A stretch of 15,633 bases of DNA from Desulfomicrobium sp. (GTDB lineage: Bacteria > Desulfobacterota > Desulfovibrionia > Desulfovibrionales > Desulfomicrobiaceae): contig DPKT01000099.1 in NCBI GenBank assembly GCA_003542385.1, forward strand, positions 1-15,633, read 5' to 3'. The translations under genes were made by a program, and so were the position numbers. How positions within the stretch are numbered: position 1 is the stretch's first letter; the number at the start of each line of letters is the position of its first letter. The notes beneath the pieces are model-generated. The model saw only the letters and a list, made by a program, of their open reading frames with translations, was not told the origin of the DNA and searched no databases. Below are positions 7,566 through 15,633 of this stretch, piece after piece.

Positions 7566-8234
7566 TCAACGCTCGTCGAAATAGACCTTGTGCTTGATGT
7601 TCACGCCCTGGGTGATGAAGACCACGGACTCGGCGATGTTCGTGGCCAGGTCCCCGATGCGCTCGATGCGGCGAATGAGGATGATGGTGTGCACGGACCG
7701 CTCGATGGCCGGAGTCTCGTGGATCATGTATTCGATGACCTCGCGCATGTTCTTGTGGTTGAGGACGTCGACCTCGTTGTCCAGCTTGCAGACCTCCAAC
7801 GCTTCCTCGACGTTGCCCGAGGCGAAGGCCTGGGCGGCGTGCCGGAGCATGGCCAGGGCCTTGCCGCCCATCTCGCGGACGTTGTCCTGGAACGGCAGGG
7901 CCGGGCGGGAACTGAGCATGATGGAGCGCTCGGCGATGTTGACCGCCTCGTCCGCGATGCGCTCCAGGTCGACGCTGATGCGCATGCACCCCAGAATGAA
8001 GCGCAGGTCACCGGCCACAGGCTGCTCCAGGGCCAGCAGGCGCAGCCCCAGTTCGTCGATCTCCACTTCCAGCCGGTTGACCTCGACATCACCGTCCTGG
8101 ACCTCTTCGGCCAGGTACAGGTCCTTGTTCACGTAGGCCTTGATGGACTTCTCGACGGCGGCCTCGGTCAGCGCCACCATCTTCAGCACCTTCAGTTTCA
8201 GCGTCTCAATCTCTTCATGCAGATGCGTATACAT
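7566..8234 (-). CDS. phoU: Phosphate signalling protein PhoU
   Basis: This 222-residue, all-helical protein has two copies of the PhoU three-helix repeat. Each carries the metal-binding motif of the family: ERIADEAVNI (Glu91, Asp95) and ERIGDLATNI (Glu191, Asp195). Length is normal for PhoU. The ribosome site is AAAGGAAG, seven bases before the ATG. PhoU links the PstSCAB transporter to the PhoR kinase and keeps the Pho regulon off when phosphate is plentiful. Here it is the last gene of phoB-phoR-pstB-phoU, 50 bases after pstB. Confidence 0.96.
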   Translation of the reverse strand: MYTHLHEEIETLKLKVLKMVALTEAAVEKSIKAYVNKDLYLAEEVQDGDVEVNRLEVEIDELGLRLLALEQPVAGDLRFILGCMRISVDLERIADEAVNIAERSIMLSSRPALPFQDNVREMGGKALAMLRHAAQAFASGNVEEALEVCKLDNEVDVLNHKNMREVIEYMIHETPAIERSVHTIILIRRIERIGDLATNIAESVVFITQGVNIKHKVYFDER

Positions 8235-8284
8235 ACTTCACTTCCTTTGAAATTTTCGTAAATTGCCGTTTCACCGGGCGCACA

Positions 8285-9046
<762 letters not shown>

Positions 9047-9048
9047 GT

Positions 9049-10851
9049 TTATTCCTCTGATGTCCGCCCCGCGACGGGGAGGGTGATGATGAAGCGTGAG
9101 CCGGCCCCGGTCTCGGGCACTGGGCTCTGGACGATGATCCGCCCGCCATGGCTGACCATGATGTGCCGGCAGATGGCCAGGCCCAGACCGGTGCCGCCGA
9201 TGGCGCTGTTGCGGTCCTTCTCAACCCGGTAGAACCGTTCGAAAATCCTGCTCTGGTCCTCGGCCGGGATGCCGGGACCGTTGTCGTCGATGAACACGGA
9301 CACCTCGTGGCCGGAGGACTCCGCGTGGACCCTGATCCGGGCCGTTTCGTCGGGCACGTACTTGAGCGCGTTCTCCAGGACGTTGCGGAAGACCTGAACC
9401 AGCTGCTCGAAGTTGGCCCGCACGGCGGGCGTGCCCTGGGAGAGGTCATTGACGAAATCGACCTTCTTGCGCAGGGGATGGCAGCTCTTCCAGGCCGAAT
9501 ACAGGGCCGAGGCCGGGTCCACGGAGACCATGTCCACCCGCTGCTTGCCGTGCTCCAGCCGGGAGAGCTGCAGCAGCTCGTCGAGCATGGTGTTCATGTG
9601 GTTGGCGTTGCGCTGGATGACCTCCAGGAAGGTGCGCGTCTGGCCCGGGTCGTAGCTGTCCAGGCCCAGGAGCGTCTCGGCGTAGCCCTTGATGGACGTC
9701 AGGGGGGTACGCAGCTCGTGCGACACGTTGGCCACGAAATCGCGCCTGATCTGTTCCACCCGCCTGATCTCGGTGATGTCGTGGAAGACCATGATGGCCC
9801 CGAGCTCGGCGTCGCCCTTGATGGGCACGATGGACACGTCGAAGCTTTTTCCGCTCTGGAGCGCGACCACGACGTTGCCCTGCGAAAAATCGCCCGCCTT
9901 GCGCTTCTTCAGGGCGGCGTCGCAGGCGTCCTGCAGGTCCTGCAGGAGGCAGAGCTCCATGGGCTTGCGCCCGGCGAAGGTCGAGAGACCGGGGAAAATC
10001 TCCTGGGCCGCGTAGTTGCCGCGCAGGATGTTGCCCCGGCCGTCGAGGACGATGAGCCCCGCCTTCATGCCGTTCAGCACGGCTTCCGACTCCATCTTCT
10101 GCTTGACGATGGTCTGCAGGTTGGACTCGATGCGCTCCAGCATGTTGTTGAAGGCGTTGACCAGCGGCGTCATTTCCGTGCTCGGGGAGAAGCGGATGCG
10201 CTTGCCGGGCCCGCCCTGCCCGATGTCGGCCGCGGCCTGGGCCACGCTGGAGATGGCCCGCGAGACCTGACGCGACATCAGGGAAACCAGCCCGAAGGCC
10301 AGCAGGATGCTGAAGCCGTAGACCCAGCCCGTGTGCCCGTAGAGGCTGTCCAGCGTCTTGCGCATCTGGCTCTGGGGCCTGGCCACGCGCACGACCCCTT
10401 CCGGGACCGCGGCGTTGCCGCCGAACCTGCGGGCGACATAGAGCAGGTCCTGGCTCAGGGTGTCGCTGTAGCGCAGACTCGTGCCGATTTCGCCGTCCAG
10501 GGCCTGCAGGACTTCCGGCCGGCCGGCATGGTTCTCCATGAGGCCGACCTGTTGCGCCGCCACGCCGGAGTCCGACAGCACGGCGCCGTCCAGGGTGATG
10601 TAGGTGATGCGGATCTGCATGCTCGCCGCGAGATCCCGCAGCACGCTCCCGAGCGCAGGGCGTTCGGTCACGCCGGACAGCGCCCATTCGACGGTCTGCA
10701 GGTCGCGCAGGGCGCCCTCCCTGGCCTCGCGTTCGATGGTCTGGCCCAGGTTCTGGCGCAGATGGTACGCCGGCACTCCCAGGGCCAGCAGCAGAATGAC
10801 CCCGAAGGCCAGAAGCAGCCGTAACCGCAGGGAAATTGGTGGTGTGGTCAT
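9049..10851 (-). CDS. phoR: Phosphate-regulon sensor histidine kinase PhoR
   Basis: This is a 600-residue membrane kinase. Membrane segments lie at about 8-28 and 174-192 and enclose a sizeable periplasmic region (about 30-172). A HAMP domain (about 193-245) and a PAS domain (about 252-362) follow. The catalytic core has an H-box FVANVSHELRTPLTSIKGY with His378, an N-box with Asn494 (NVLENALKY), G1 DDNGPGIP (522-529), F-box RIFERFYRVEK and G2 GGTGLGLAI (552-560). The H-box type and the genomic pairing with phoB identify it as PhoR. Unlike E. coli PhoR, which has almost no periplasmic domain, this one resembles the longer Bacillus-type layout. It starts 7 bases after the phoB stop, with AGGA ahead of the ATG. 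Confidence 0.95.
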   Translation of the reverse strand: MTTPPISLRLRLLLAFGVILLLALGVPAYHLRQNLGQTIEREAREGALRDLQTVEWALSGVTERPALGSVLRDLAASMQIRITYITLDGAVLSDSGVAAQQVGLMENHAGRPEVLQALDGEIGTSLRYSDTLSQDLLYVARRFGGNAAVPEGVVRVARPQSQMRKTLDSLYGHTGWVYGFSILLAFGLVSLMSRQVSRAISSVAQAAADIGQGGPGKRIRFSPSTEMTPLVNAFNNMLERIESNLQTIVKQKMESEAVLNGMKAGLIVLDGRGNILRGNYAAQEIFPGLSTFAGRKPMELCLLQDLQDACDAALKKRKAGDFSQGNVVVALQSGKSFDVSIVPIKGDAELGAIMVFHDITEIRRVEQIRRDFVANVSHELRTPLTSIKGYAETLLGLDSYDPGQTRTFLEVIQRNANHMNTMLDELLQLSRLEHGKQRVDMVSVDPASALYSAWKSCHPLRKKVDFVNDLSQGTPAVRANFEQLVQVFRNVLENALKYVPDETARIRVHAESSGHEVSVFIDDNGPGIPAEDQSRIFERFYRVEKDRNSAIGGTGLGLAICRHIMVSHGGRIIVQSPVPETGAGSRFIITLPVAGRTSEE

Positions 10852-10858
10852 GTCTGTC

Positions 10859-11554
10859 CTAGTCGGCCTGGTTTTCTCGTTTCATGCGGTAACCGATGCC
10901 GCGGACCGTCTCAAGCCAGTCGGCATACGGCCCGAGCTTCTTGCGCAGCCGCCGCACATGGGTGTCCACGGTGCGGGAATATCCTTCGAACTCGTAGCCC
11001 CAGGCATTGCTCAGGAGCTGCTCTCGGGAAAGCACCTTGCCTTCGTTGCGCACGAATTCGCCGAACAGGTTGAACTCCGTGGGCGTGAGATGCGCGTCGG
11101 CCCCGTCCACCAGGAGGGTGAAGGCCTCAAAATCGGCCACCAGGCCCTCGCGCTGCCAGTGGGCGACCTTGGGCATGACGTGCACGTTGCGGCGCAGGAC
11201 CGTCTTGATGCGCAGCATCAGCTCCCGCGGGCTGAAGGGCTTGATGACGTAGTCGTCGGCGCCCAGCTCGAAGCCGAGGATCCGGTCGACCTCGTCCCCG
11301 CGGGCCGTGAGCATGATGATCGGTATGTGGGCGCAGTCGGAGCTGGACTTGATGGCCTTGCACACGTCCGTGCCGCTCATGCCGGGCAGCATGAGGTCCA
11401 GCAGGACCAGGTCCGGCCGCTCGCTCTGCACCAGCTGCAGGCCCTTCCTGCCGTCGCGGGCCACAAAGCAGTCGTAGCCGCCCGACTTCAGATGAAAGGC
11501 CAGCAGATTCGCGATATCGGGTTCGTCTTCGATGACGACGATCTTGTGAGCCAT
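10859..11554 (-). CDS. phoB: Phosphate-regulon response regulator PhoB (OmpR family)
   Basis: This 231-residue regulator has a receiver domain with acidic pocket Glu9-Asp10-Glu11, phospho-acceptor Asp53 (LLLDLMLPGMSG), Thr83 and Lys105 (IKPFSP). A winged-helix DNA-binding domain follows, with RTVDTHVRRLRKKLG as recognition helix and VRGIGYRMKRE at the end. The start at 11554 was chosen for its AAAGGGGG ribosome site; an in-frame upstream ATG at 11662 would run translation through the Pho box. Phosphorylated by PhoR, PhoB activates phosphate-starvation genes by binding paired CTGTCAC repeats, and such a pair lies 68 bases upstream of this gene, implying autoregulation. Confidence 0.96.
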   Translation of the reverse strand: MAHKIVVIEDEPDIANLLAFHLKSGGYDCFVARDGRKGLQLVQSERPDLVLLDLMLPGMSGTDVCKAIKSSSDCAHIPIIMLTARGDEVDRILGFELGADDYVIKPFSPRELMLRIKTVLRRNVHVMPKVAHWQREGLVADFEAFTLLVDGADAHLTPTEFNLFGEFVRNEGKVLSREQLLSNAWGYEFEGYSRTVDTHVRRLRKKLGPYADWLETVRGIGYRMKRENQAD

Positions 11555-11622
11555 TTTTCCCCCTTTTTTCCAAAGCGGCCGCGGGTGATGCCGACCGTAT
11601 CCTGGCGGGTTACCGGCCCTTC

Positions 11623-11640
11623 GTGACAGGATTGTGACAG
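11623..11640 (-). promoter_or_regulatory. Pho box upstream of phoB
   Basis: On the minus strand two identical CTGTCAC repeats (11634-11640 and 11623-11629) are separated by the 4-base spacer AATC. This is the 7-4-7, 11-base-period form of the PhoB binding site. Further upstream, at the same 11-base phase, are weaker half-sites ATTTCAT (11645-11651, 4 of 7) and ATGTTAC (11656-11662, 5 of 7), so up to four half-sites may be stacked. A weak -10-like TAACCC lies about 10 bases downstream. Confidence 0.85.
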
Positions 11641-11653
11641 CGGCATGAAATTC

Positions 11654-11671
11654 CTGTAACATCCCTGTTTT
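11654..11671 (+). promoter_or_regulatory. Weak Pho-box-like repeat facing the cyclic-di-GMP gene
   Basis: On the plus strand CTGTAAC (6 of 7 to CTGTCAC) and CTGTTTT (4 of 7) are spaced by 4 bases, again a 7-4-7 layout. It overlaps the outermost half-site of the phoB array but faces the other way. It could place the divergent gene under PhoB, though the second repeat is poor. Confidence 0.3.
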
Positions 11672-11759
11672 GACGACTCAACAAAGTTGCCGCCGCTCCT
11701 TCACGCTTTCGTCGCAATTCCGAAACACACCATCGCACAAAAGGTCCGTCACACGCCGC

Positions 11760-11780
11760 ATGCGTGCATGCCGCACGCAT
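11760..11780. repeat. Perfect 8-base inverted repeat before the cyclic-di-GMP gene
   Basis: ATGCGTGC (11760-11767) and GCACGCAT (11773-11780) flank a 5-base spacer, ending 24 bases before the ATG. The symmetry suits an operator for a dimeric regulator, or a leader hairpin close to the GAGGAT ribosome site. Confidence 0.5.
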
Positions 11781-11804
11781 CGCCGGTCCCCTGAGGATAC
11801 AGCC

Positions 11805-14072
11805 ATGCTCCAAGTCCACACGGCCCGTCCACCTGAAGCGCCCCAACCCATTCTCGAAATCAGAAGATTCCTCCAAACGAACCGCGCGCTCAGCATCTTC
11901 GTGTGCCGGCTCAAGGACTTCACCCTCTGCCGGGAACTTTACGGCGCGCATGTCACGGAGGAAATCGAGAACCTCCTCGTGGCCTCCCTGGATGCATACG
12001 GTCAGACCAACCCGGCCATGAGCGCCCGGCACGCCCTGCGCATCGGGACCGGCGAGGCGCTGCTGCTGCGCAACCTGTGCCCGCTGGGCGAAGAGCGCCT
12101 CATGGACCAGGCGTTCAGCCTGAAGATGTCCCTGCAGGCCGCCCTGCGCAAGCACACCATCTCGTCCCTCGGCAGGGAGTTCGACATCGAGGTCGGCTTC
12201 TCGGTCCTGCACGAATCCCCGCTCATGGAAAAGGAGCGGGCCCTGCACGAGGCCATCGGAGACGCCAGACGCATGGCGCAGGGGGCCGTCAACCTCGAGG
12301 CCATCAAGCTGTCCGCAGTCTTCCGCTCCATCGTGCGCAACGGGCAGATCAACGTGCTCTTCCAGCCCATCTACGACTTCAAGAAGGGCACTGTTCTGGC
12401 CTGGGAGGCTTTGTCCCGCGGCCCCCGCGGGTCGGAGTTCGAGTCCCCGGCCTTGCTCTTCGACTTCGCAGAGCAGACCGGGCAGCTCTTCGTCCTGGAA
12501 CAGACCTGCCGCGCCAGGGCCATCGAGACCGTCGGCGCCCTGGCGCCCGGACAGAGCCTGTTCCTGAACATCCATCCCCGCGCCGTGGTCGACCCGACCT
12601 TCGCCCCGGGCAGGACCCTGGAGCTCATCCAGGCGTATGGCCTCGAACCCGAGAACATCGTCTTCGAGATCACCGAGCGTCATTCCATCAAGGACTTCAG
12701 CTCGTTCCACAAGACCCTGGACCACTACCGCAGCCAGGGCTTCAAGGTCGCCGTGGACGACGCCGGGACGGGCTACTCGGGCCTGTCGACCATCGCCGCC
12801 CTGCACCCGGACTACATCAAGGTGGACATGTCCCTGGTGCGGGACATCGACAAGGACCCGGTGCGCCGGGCCCTCATGGAGACCATGGTCACCCTGGCGG
12901 GACGAATCGGGTCGGAGATCATCGCCGAGGGCATCGAAACCAAAGGCGAGGCCGGCGCCCTGATCGAGATCGGCGTCCACTACGGCCAGGGCTACTTCCT
13001 GAGCCGGCCGCATTTCCCCAAGCCCGAGACGCACCTGGACATCAGGGAGCTGGTCCCCCTGCGACAGGACGCGCTCAGCCGGCTGTCCTGCTCCATCCCC
13101 ATCGGCCAGCTGGCCCAGAAGACCATGACGGTCAGCCCGCGCACCCCGGTGCAGTCGGTGCAGCGCATCTTCTCCACCAACCCCGCGCTGACGAGCGTCG
13201 CGGTCGTGGAGGACGGCCGCCCCCTGGGCCTGGTCATGGGCTACAGCCTGGACCGGCACCTGGCCACCCTTTACGGCCGGGCGCTGTACGCGGAAAAGCC
13301 CGTTTCCCTGCTCATGGATGCCAAGCCCCTGGTCGCGGACGAACGCGAGCCCGTGGAATCCGTGGCCAAAAACGCCAACACCCGGGAGATGCTCAAGGCC
13401 TACGACGAGGTCATCGTCACCCGCGAAGGGAATTTCCTCGGCGTGGTCACGGTGCAGCAGATGCTGACCACACTGGCCCAGGTGCAGGTCGAAATGGCCA
13501 AGGGCACCAACCCCCTGACCGGCATCCCGGGCAACGTCGCCCTGGAGAAGGAGGTCGAGGCCACGCTGCGCAAGGGCAGGCCTTTCGCCATGCTCTACGC
13601 GGATCTGGACCACTTCAAGGTCTTCAACGACGTCTACGGCTTCAAGGACGGCGACCTGGTCATCCTGCTGCTGGGACGAATCCTGACCTGGACCATGGCA
13701 CGCCACGGCAGCCCGGGGGACTTTCTGGCCCACATCGGCGGGGACGACTTCGTGGCCATGGTCTCGCCCGAAAGGGCCGAGCGCATCTGCAAGGCGGTGG
13801 TGCGCTGCTTCAGGCGCCTCATTCCCCTCCACTACCATCCGCAGGACCGCGAGCGGGGCTGGATCATGGGCAAGGGACGGGACGGCAGGGAGCAGCAGTT
13901 CCCGCTGGTCTCCGTGTCCATCGGCATCGTCGAGTGCAGCGAGAACATCCGGGGTTGCAGCCTGCAGCTTCTCGGGGAAAAGGCGGCGCAGGTCAAAAGC
14001 TACGCCAAGTCCCTGCCTGGCAACGTCTATGTCCGCGACCGGCGCGGGCACTCCTGCGCCGCGGCCCAATAA
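11805..14072 (+). CDS. Cyclic-di-GMP protein: degenerate GGDEF - EAL - CBS pair - GGDEF
   Basis: This 755-residue cytoplasmic protein lacks membrane segments. Residues about 25-165 resemble a GGDEF fold whose signature is lost (IGTGEALL). An EAL phosphodiesterase domain (about 178-415) keeps Glu201-Ala-Leu203, Asn255, Glu288, Asp318-Asp319, Lys339, Glu375, Glu378 and Gln394, so it should hydrolyse cyclic-di-GMP. A CBS pair (about 435-555) may bind adenine nucleotides. The C-terminal GGDEF domain (about 565-745) has Asp600 and GGDDF (645-649), a functional-looking cyclase signature, but the RxxD inhibitory site before it reads SPGD. The ATG at 11805 was chosen for GAGGAT six bases ahead; a TTG at 11670 and ATG at 11760 are in frame but add basic, unstructured residues across the Pho-box region. 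It is divergent from phoB with a 250-base shared gap. Confidence 0.93.
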   Translation: MLQVHTARPPEAPQPILEIRRFLQTNRALSIFVCRLKDFTLCRELYGAHVTEEIENLLVASLDAYGQTNPAMSARHALRIGTGEALLLRNLCPLGEERLMDQAFSLKMSLQAALRKHTISSLGREFDIEVGFSVLHESPLMEKERALHEAIGDARRMAQGAVNLEAIKLSAVFRSIVRNGQINVLFQPIYDFKKGTVLAWEALSRGPRGSEFESPALLFDFAEQTGQLFVLEQTCRARAIETVGALAPGQSLFLNIHPRAVVDPTFAPGRTLELIQAYGLEPENIVFEITERHSIKDFSSFHKTLDHYRSQGFKVAVDDAGTGYSGLSTIAALHPDYIKVDMSLVRDIDKDPVRRALMETMVTLAGRIGSEIIAEGIETKGEAGALIEIGVHYGQGYFLSRPHFPKPETHLDIRELVPLRQDALSRLSCSIPIGQLAQKTMTVSPRTPVQSVQRIFSTNPALTSVAVVEDGRPLGLVMGYSLDRHLATLYGRALYAEKPVSLLMDAKPLVADEREPVESVAKNANTREMLKAYDEVIVTREGNFLGVVTVQQMLTTLAQVQVEMAKGTNPLTGIPGNVALEKEVEATLRKGRPFAMLYADLDHFKVFNDVYGFKDGDLVILLLGRILTWTMARHGSPGDFLAHIGGDDFVAMVSPERAERICKAVVRCFRRLIPLHYHPQDRERGWIMGKGRDGREQQFPLVSVSIGIVECSENIRGCSLQLLGEKAAQVKSYAKSLPGNVYVRDRRGHSCAAAQ

Positions 14073-14099
14073 CGTTTCGGCGGAAAGACGGTCTGTTAT
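14069..14099. terminator. Possible bidirectional stem between convergent genes
   Basis: ATAAC (14069-14073) and GTTAT (14095-14099) form an inverted repeat that contains the TAA stop codons of both flanking genes. Within the loop TTTC and GAAA (14075-14086) can form a small inner stem around GGCG. It is the only structure seen in the 23-base convergent gap. The stems are short, so termination here is uncertain. Confidence 0.25.
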
Positions 14100-14857
14100 G
14101 GAGTGGCGGCGCCGAAGCGCAGCTCATCGATGCCGCAGAGCATGAAGCCGAGGATGGGACGGCATTTTTCCGCGCACGGCGCGCAGAAGCGGCCGTGGGT
14201 CCGGGTGCCCGACAGGTTCTCCCGGCCGACGTAGAACTCGGCCAGGGCCATGGGGACGAGGCCGTGCAGGGCGGCGTGATGCAGGAGCTTGGGCGCGCAG
14301 CACTCGCCGGTGCCCGTGGGCATGGCCCGGCCGAGGAAGACATCGCGCAGGGCGCGACTCTGCCCCCGAAAATTGGCCGGGCGGTAGAGGTCGAAGATGC
14401 GTTCCATCAGGCCGGCGGACAGAGCCCGACGTTCGGCCAGGAGATCGCGGCGCAGAGGGTCTTCGGGCGAGAGGGCGGCGATGCGGGCTGTCAGGGCCTT
14501 GATGCGCGGCTCGTCGTCACGGATCGTGCTCTGGAACCGTGCCGGGTCGACGATGGGCGGCACCCAGCCCGGCACCTCCCAGACGCCGTTGTACTGTCCG
14601 GAGAAGGCCTTGAGCACCCGCTCGTTCCCCCGTCCATCCTGACAGACCAGCACCCCGAACATCTGGCCGCGGGCCGGCCCGAAGAGGTAGTCGAGGCCCA
14701 GGCGCGGGTCGTCGCAGCCCGGCGCAGCGATGCTCCCCCGCGCCTCCATTTCCGCCATGAGAGCCAGGGCATGCGGCATCGCGGGAGCCGCGGGCAGGAC
14801 GTGCTCCCGCCCGCAGTCCCGGCAGAACCCGGCGCAATCCTCGACGGACCGGGTCAC
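14096..14857 (-). CDS. Cys-rich 253-aa protein resembling the accessory N-terminal region of long RluA-type pseudouridine synthases
   Basis: Features include an N-terminal Cys cluster (Cys8, Cys12, Cys15 in CAGFCRDCG), MFGVLVCQDGRG with KAFSGQ (about 66-87), a charged helical stretch (about 105-150), GECCAPKLLHHAALHGL (184-200), AEFYVG (206-211), and FCAPCAEKCRPILGFML (224-240) with Cys225, Cys228 and Cys232. From memory, the GECCAPKLL...AEF...HG.F...C..KC.PILG pattern occurs in the region ahead of the catalytic domain in long RluA-family pseudouridine synthases of gammaproteobacteria. Here the protein ends there and has no HRLD catalytic motif, so activity is not implied. The GTG at 14857 overlaps the TGA of the sigma-54 regulator (GTGA) with AGGCGG upstream; the first ATG in frame is 26 codons later and would lose the Cys cluster. 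The Cys residues suggest zinc or iron-sulfur binding. Function unknown. Confidence 0.75.
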   Translation of the reverse strand: MTRSVEDCAGFCRDCGREHVLPAAPAMPHALALMAEMEARGSIAAPGCDDPRLGLDYLFGPARGQMFGVLVCQDGRGNERVLKAFSGQYNGVWEVPGWVPPIVDPARFQSTIRDDEPRIKALTARIAALSPEDPLRRDLLAERRALSAGLMERIFDLYRPANFRGQSRALRDVFLGRAMPTGTGECCAPKLLHHAALHGLVPMALAEFYVGRENLSGTRTHGRFCAPCAEKCRPILGFMLCGIDELRFGAATP

Positions 14858-15633
14858 ACGTCCGCCTGCAGACCGAAACGCTTCATCTTCCGCCACAGGG
14901 AGGCCCGGTCGATGCCCAGGAGCCGCGCGGCAGCGGTGCGGTTGCCGTCGACATGGGCCAGCGTCCACTCGATCTGCTCCCGCTCGCACTCCTCCAGGGT
15001 CATGGGCTGGCGCTCGCCGGCCCTGACCAGGTGGCGCGGGGCTTCGAGCAGCTCGGGCGACAGGTGGGCCGGCAGAATCTCGTCACCCGTGCAGAATACC
15101 GCCGCGCGCTCGATGATGTTTTGCAGTTCGCGCACGTTGCCAGGAAAGGCGTAGCGCGACAGGATGTCGAGCACCTCGGCCGAGACGCGCGGCGCGGGCC
15201 GCCCGCTCTCCCTGGCCGTCTTCTCGGCGAAGAAGTGCGCCAGCAGCGGCAGGTCCTCCAGGCGCTGCGCCAGGGGCGGCATGCGCAGGACCAGGACGTT
15301 CAGCCGGAAATAGAGGTCCTGCCGGAAACGCCCGGCCTCTACCTCGGTACGCAGGTCCTTGTTGGTCGCGGCCACGAGACGCACGTCGACGGGGATGTCC
15401 GCAGTGCCGCCGACGCGGCGGATCGAGCGCTCCTGCACGGCCCGCAGCAGCTTGACCTGCATGGCCAGAGACATCTCCCCCACCTCGTCGAGAAAGAGCG
15501 TGCCCCCTTCGGCGGCCTCGAACAGTCCCTTCTTCTGCCTCGTGGCGCCCGAGAACGCGCCCTGCTCGTGCCCGAACAGCTCGCTTTCCAGCAGCTCCTC
15601 GTTGAAGGCGCCGCAGTTGATGGCCAGGAAGCG
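14854..15633 (-). CDS. Sigma-54-dependent transcriptional activator (NtrC family), N-terminus cut by window edge
   Basis: The frame is open from the right edge for 259 residues; the sensory domain and Walker A lie outside. The visible AAA+ part has the sigma-54 contact loop GAFSGA (residues 25-30 of the visible part), Walker B GTLFLDE, RRVGGTADIPVDVRLVAATN, the segment FRQDLYFRLNVLVLRMPPL and the arginine/sensor II part FPGNVRELQNIIERA. A Fis-type helix-turn-helix ends the protein (NRTAAARLLGIDRASLWRKMKRFGL). The usual loop is GAFTGA; Ser replaces Thr here. Its stop overlaps the start of the Cys-rich gene by 4 bases, so the pair is co-translated. The signal and targets are unknown because the N-terminal domain is missing. 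Confidence 0.93.
   Translation of the reverse strand, partial: RFLAINCGAFNEELLESELFGHEQGAFSGATRQKKGLFEAAEGGTLFLDEVGEMSLAMQVKLLRAVQERSIRRVGGTADIPVDVRLVAATNKDLRTEVEAGRFRQDLYFRLNVLVLRMPPLAQRLEDLPLLAHFFAEKTARESGRPAPRVSAEVLDILSRYAFPGNVRELQNIIERAAVFCTGDEILPAHLSPELLEAPRHLVRAGERQPMTLEECEREQIEWTLAHVDGNRTAAARLLGIDRASLWRKMKRFGLQADV

Noticed and set aside
9148..10824. 558-codon plus-strand frame opposite phoR
   Set aside because: Shadow of phoR, which has all kinase motifs on the minus strand.
11610..14069. 819-codon minus-strand frame opposite the cyclic-di-GMP gene
   Set aside because: The plus strand carries intact EAL, CBS and GGDEF domains; the antisense product is low-complexity with no motif, and it would run through the Pho box.
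11903..15154. 1083-codon plus-strand frame spanning two convergent genes
   Set aside because: Arg/Pro/Gly-rich translation that crosses domain-bearing genes on both strands; an artefact of high GC with few stop codons.

Overview
The window is GC-rich, gene-dense bacterial DNA. Gene content (a CxxCH-containing Tll0287-like sensor, a YeiH-type transporter with a long N-terminal insert, a sigma-54 activator, a multidomain cyclic-di-GMP protein, a stand-alone MlaA) suggests a deltaproteobacterial sulfate reducer, probably of the Desulfovibrionales. This assignment comes from recognising families, not from a database search. Eleven of the twelve genes read on the minus strand. No mobile element, CRISPR array, rRNA or tRNA was seen, and no gene-free stretch exceeds 300 bases.

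Region 1 (1-3537, minus): a YeiH-family permease, then a 77-residue membrane protein, then a membrane sensor with a periplasmic c-type heme motif that runs off the left edge. A candidate sigma-54 promoter and a nested inverted repeat lie before the permease. A strong hairpin separates the permease from the small gene.

Region 2 (3724-7276, minus): a TPR protein with a degenerate receiver domain, then an exported serine alpha/beta hydrolase, then the outer-membrane lipoprotein MlaA. The last two genes are tightly coupled, suggesting an envelope-lipid function.

Region 3 (7491-11671, minus): a compact phosphate regulon in the order phoB-phoR-pstB-phoU, ending in a long GC-rich hairpin. A textbook Pho box, two identical CTGTCAC repeats spaced by 4 bp, precedes phoB. 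The permease and binding-protein genes pstS, pstC and pstA are not in the operon.

Region 4 (11654-14072, plus): divergent from phoB is a 755-residue cyclic-di-GMP protein in the order degenerate GGDEF, EAL, CBS pair, GGDEF. A weaker Pho-box-like repeat on its strand and an 8-bp inverted repeat precede it, raising the possibility of phosphate-linked cyclic-di-GMP signalling.

Region 5 (14096-15633, minus): a sigma-54 activator cut by the right edge overlaps (GTGA) a Cys-rich 253-residue protein. That protein resembles the accessory N-terminal region of some long RluA-type pseudouridine synthases but lacks any catalytic domain.
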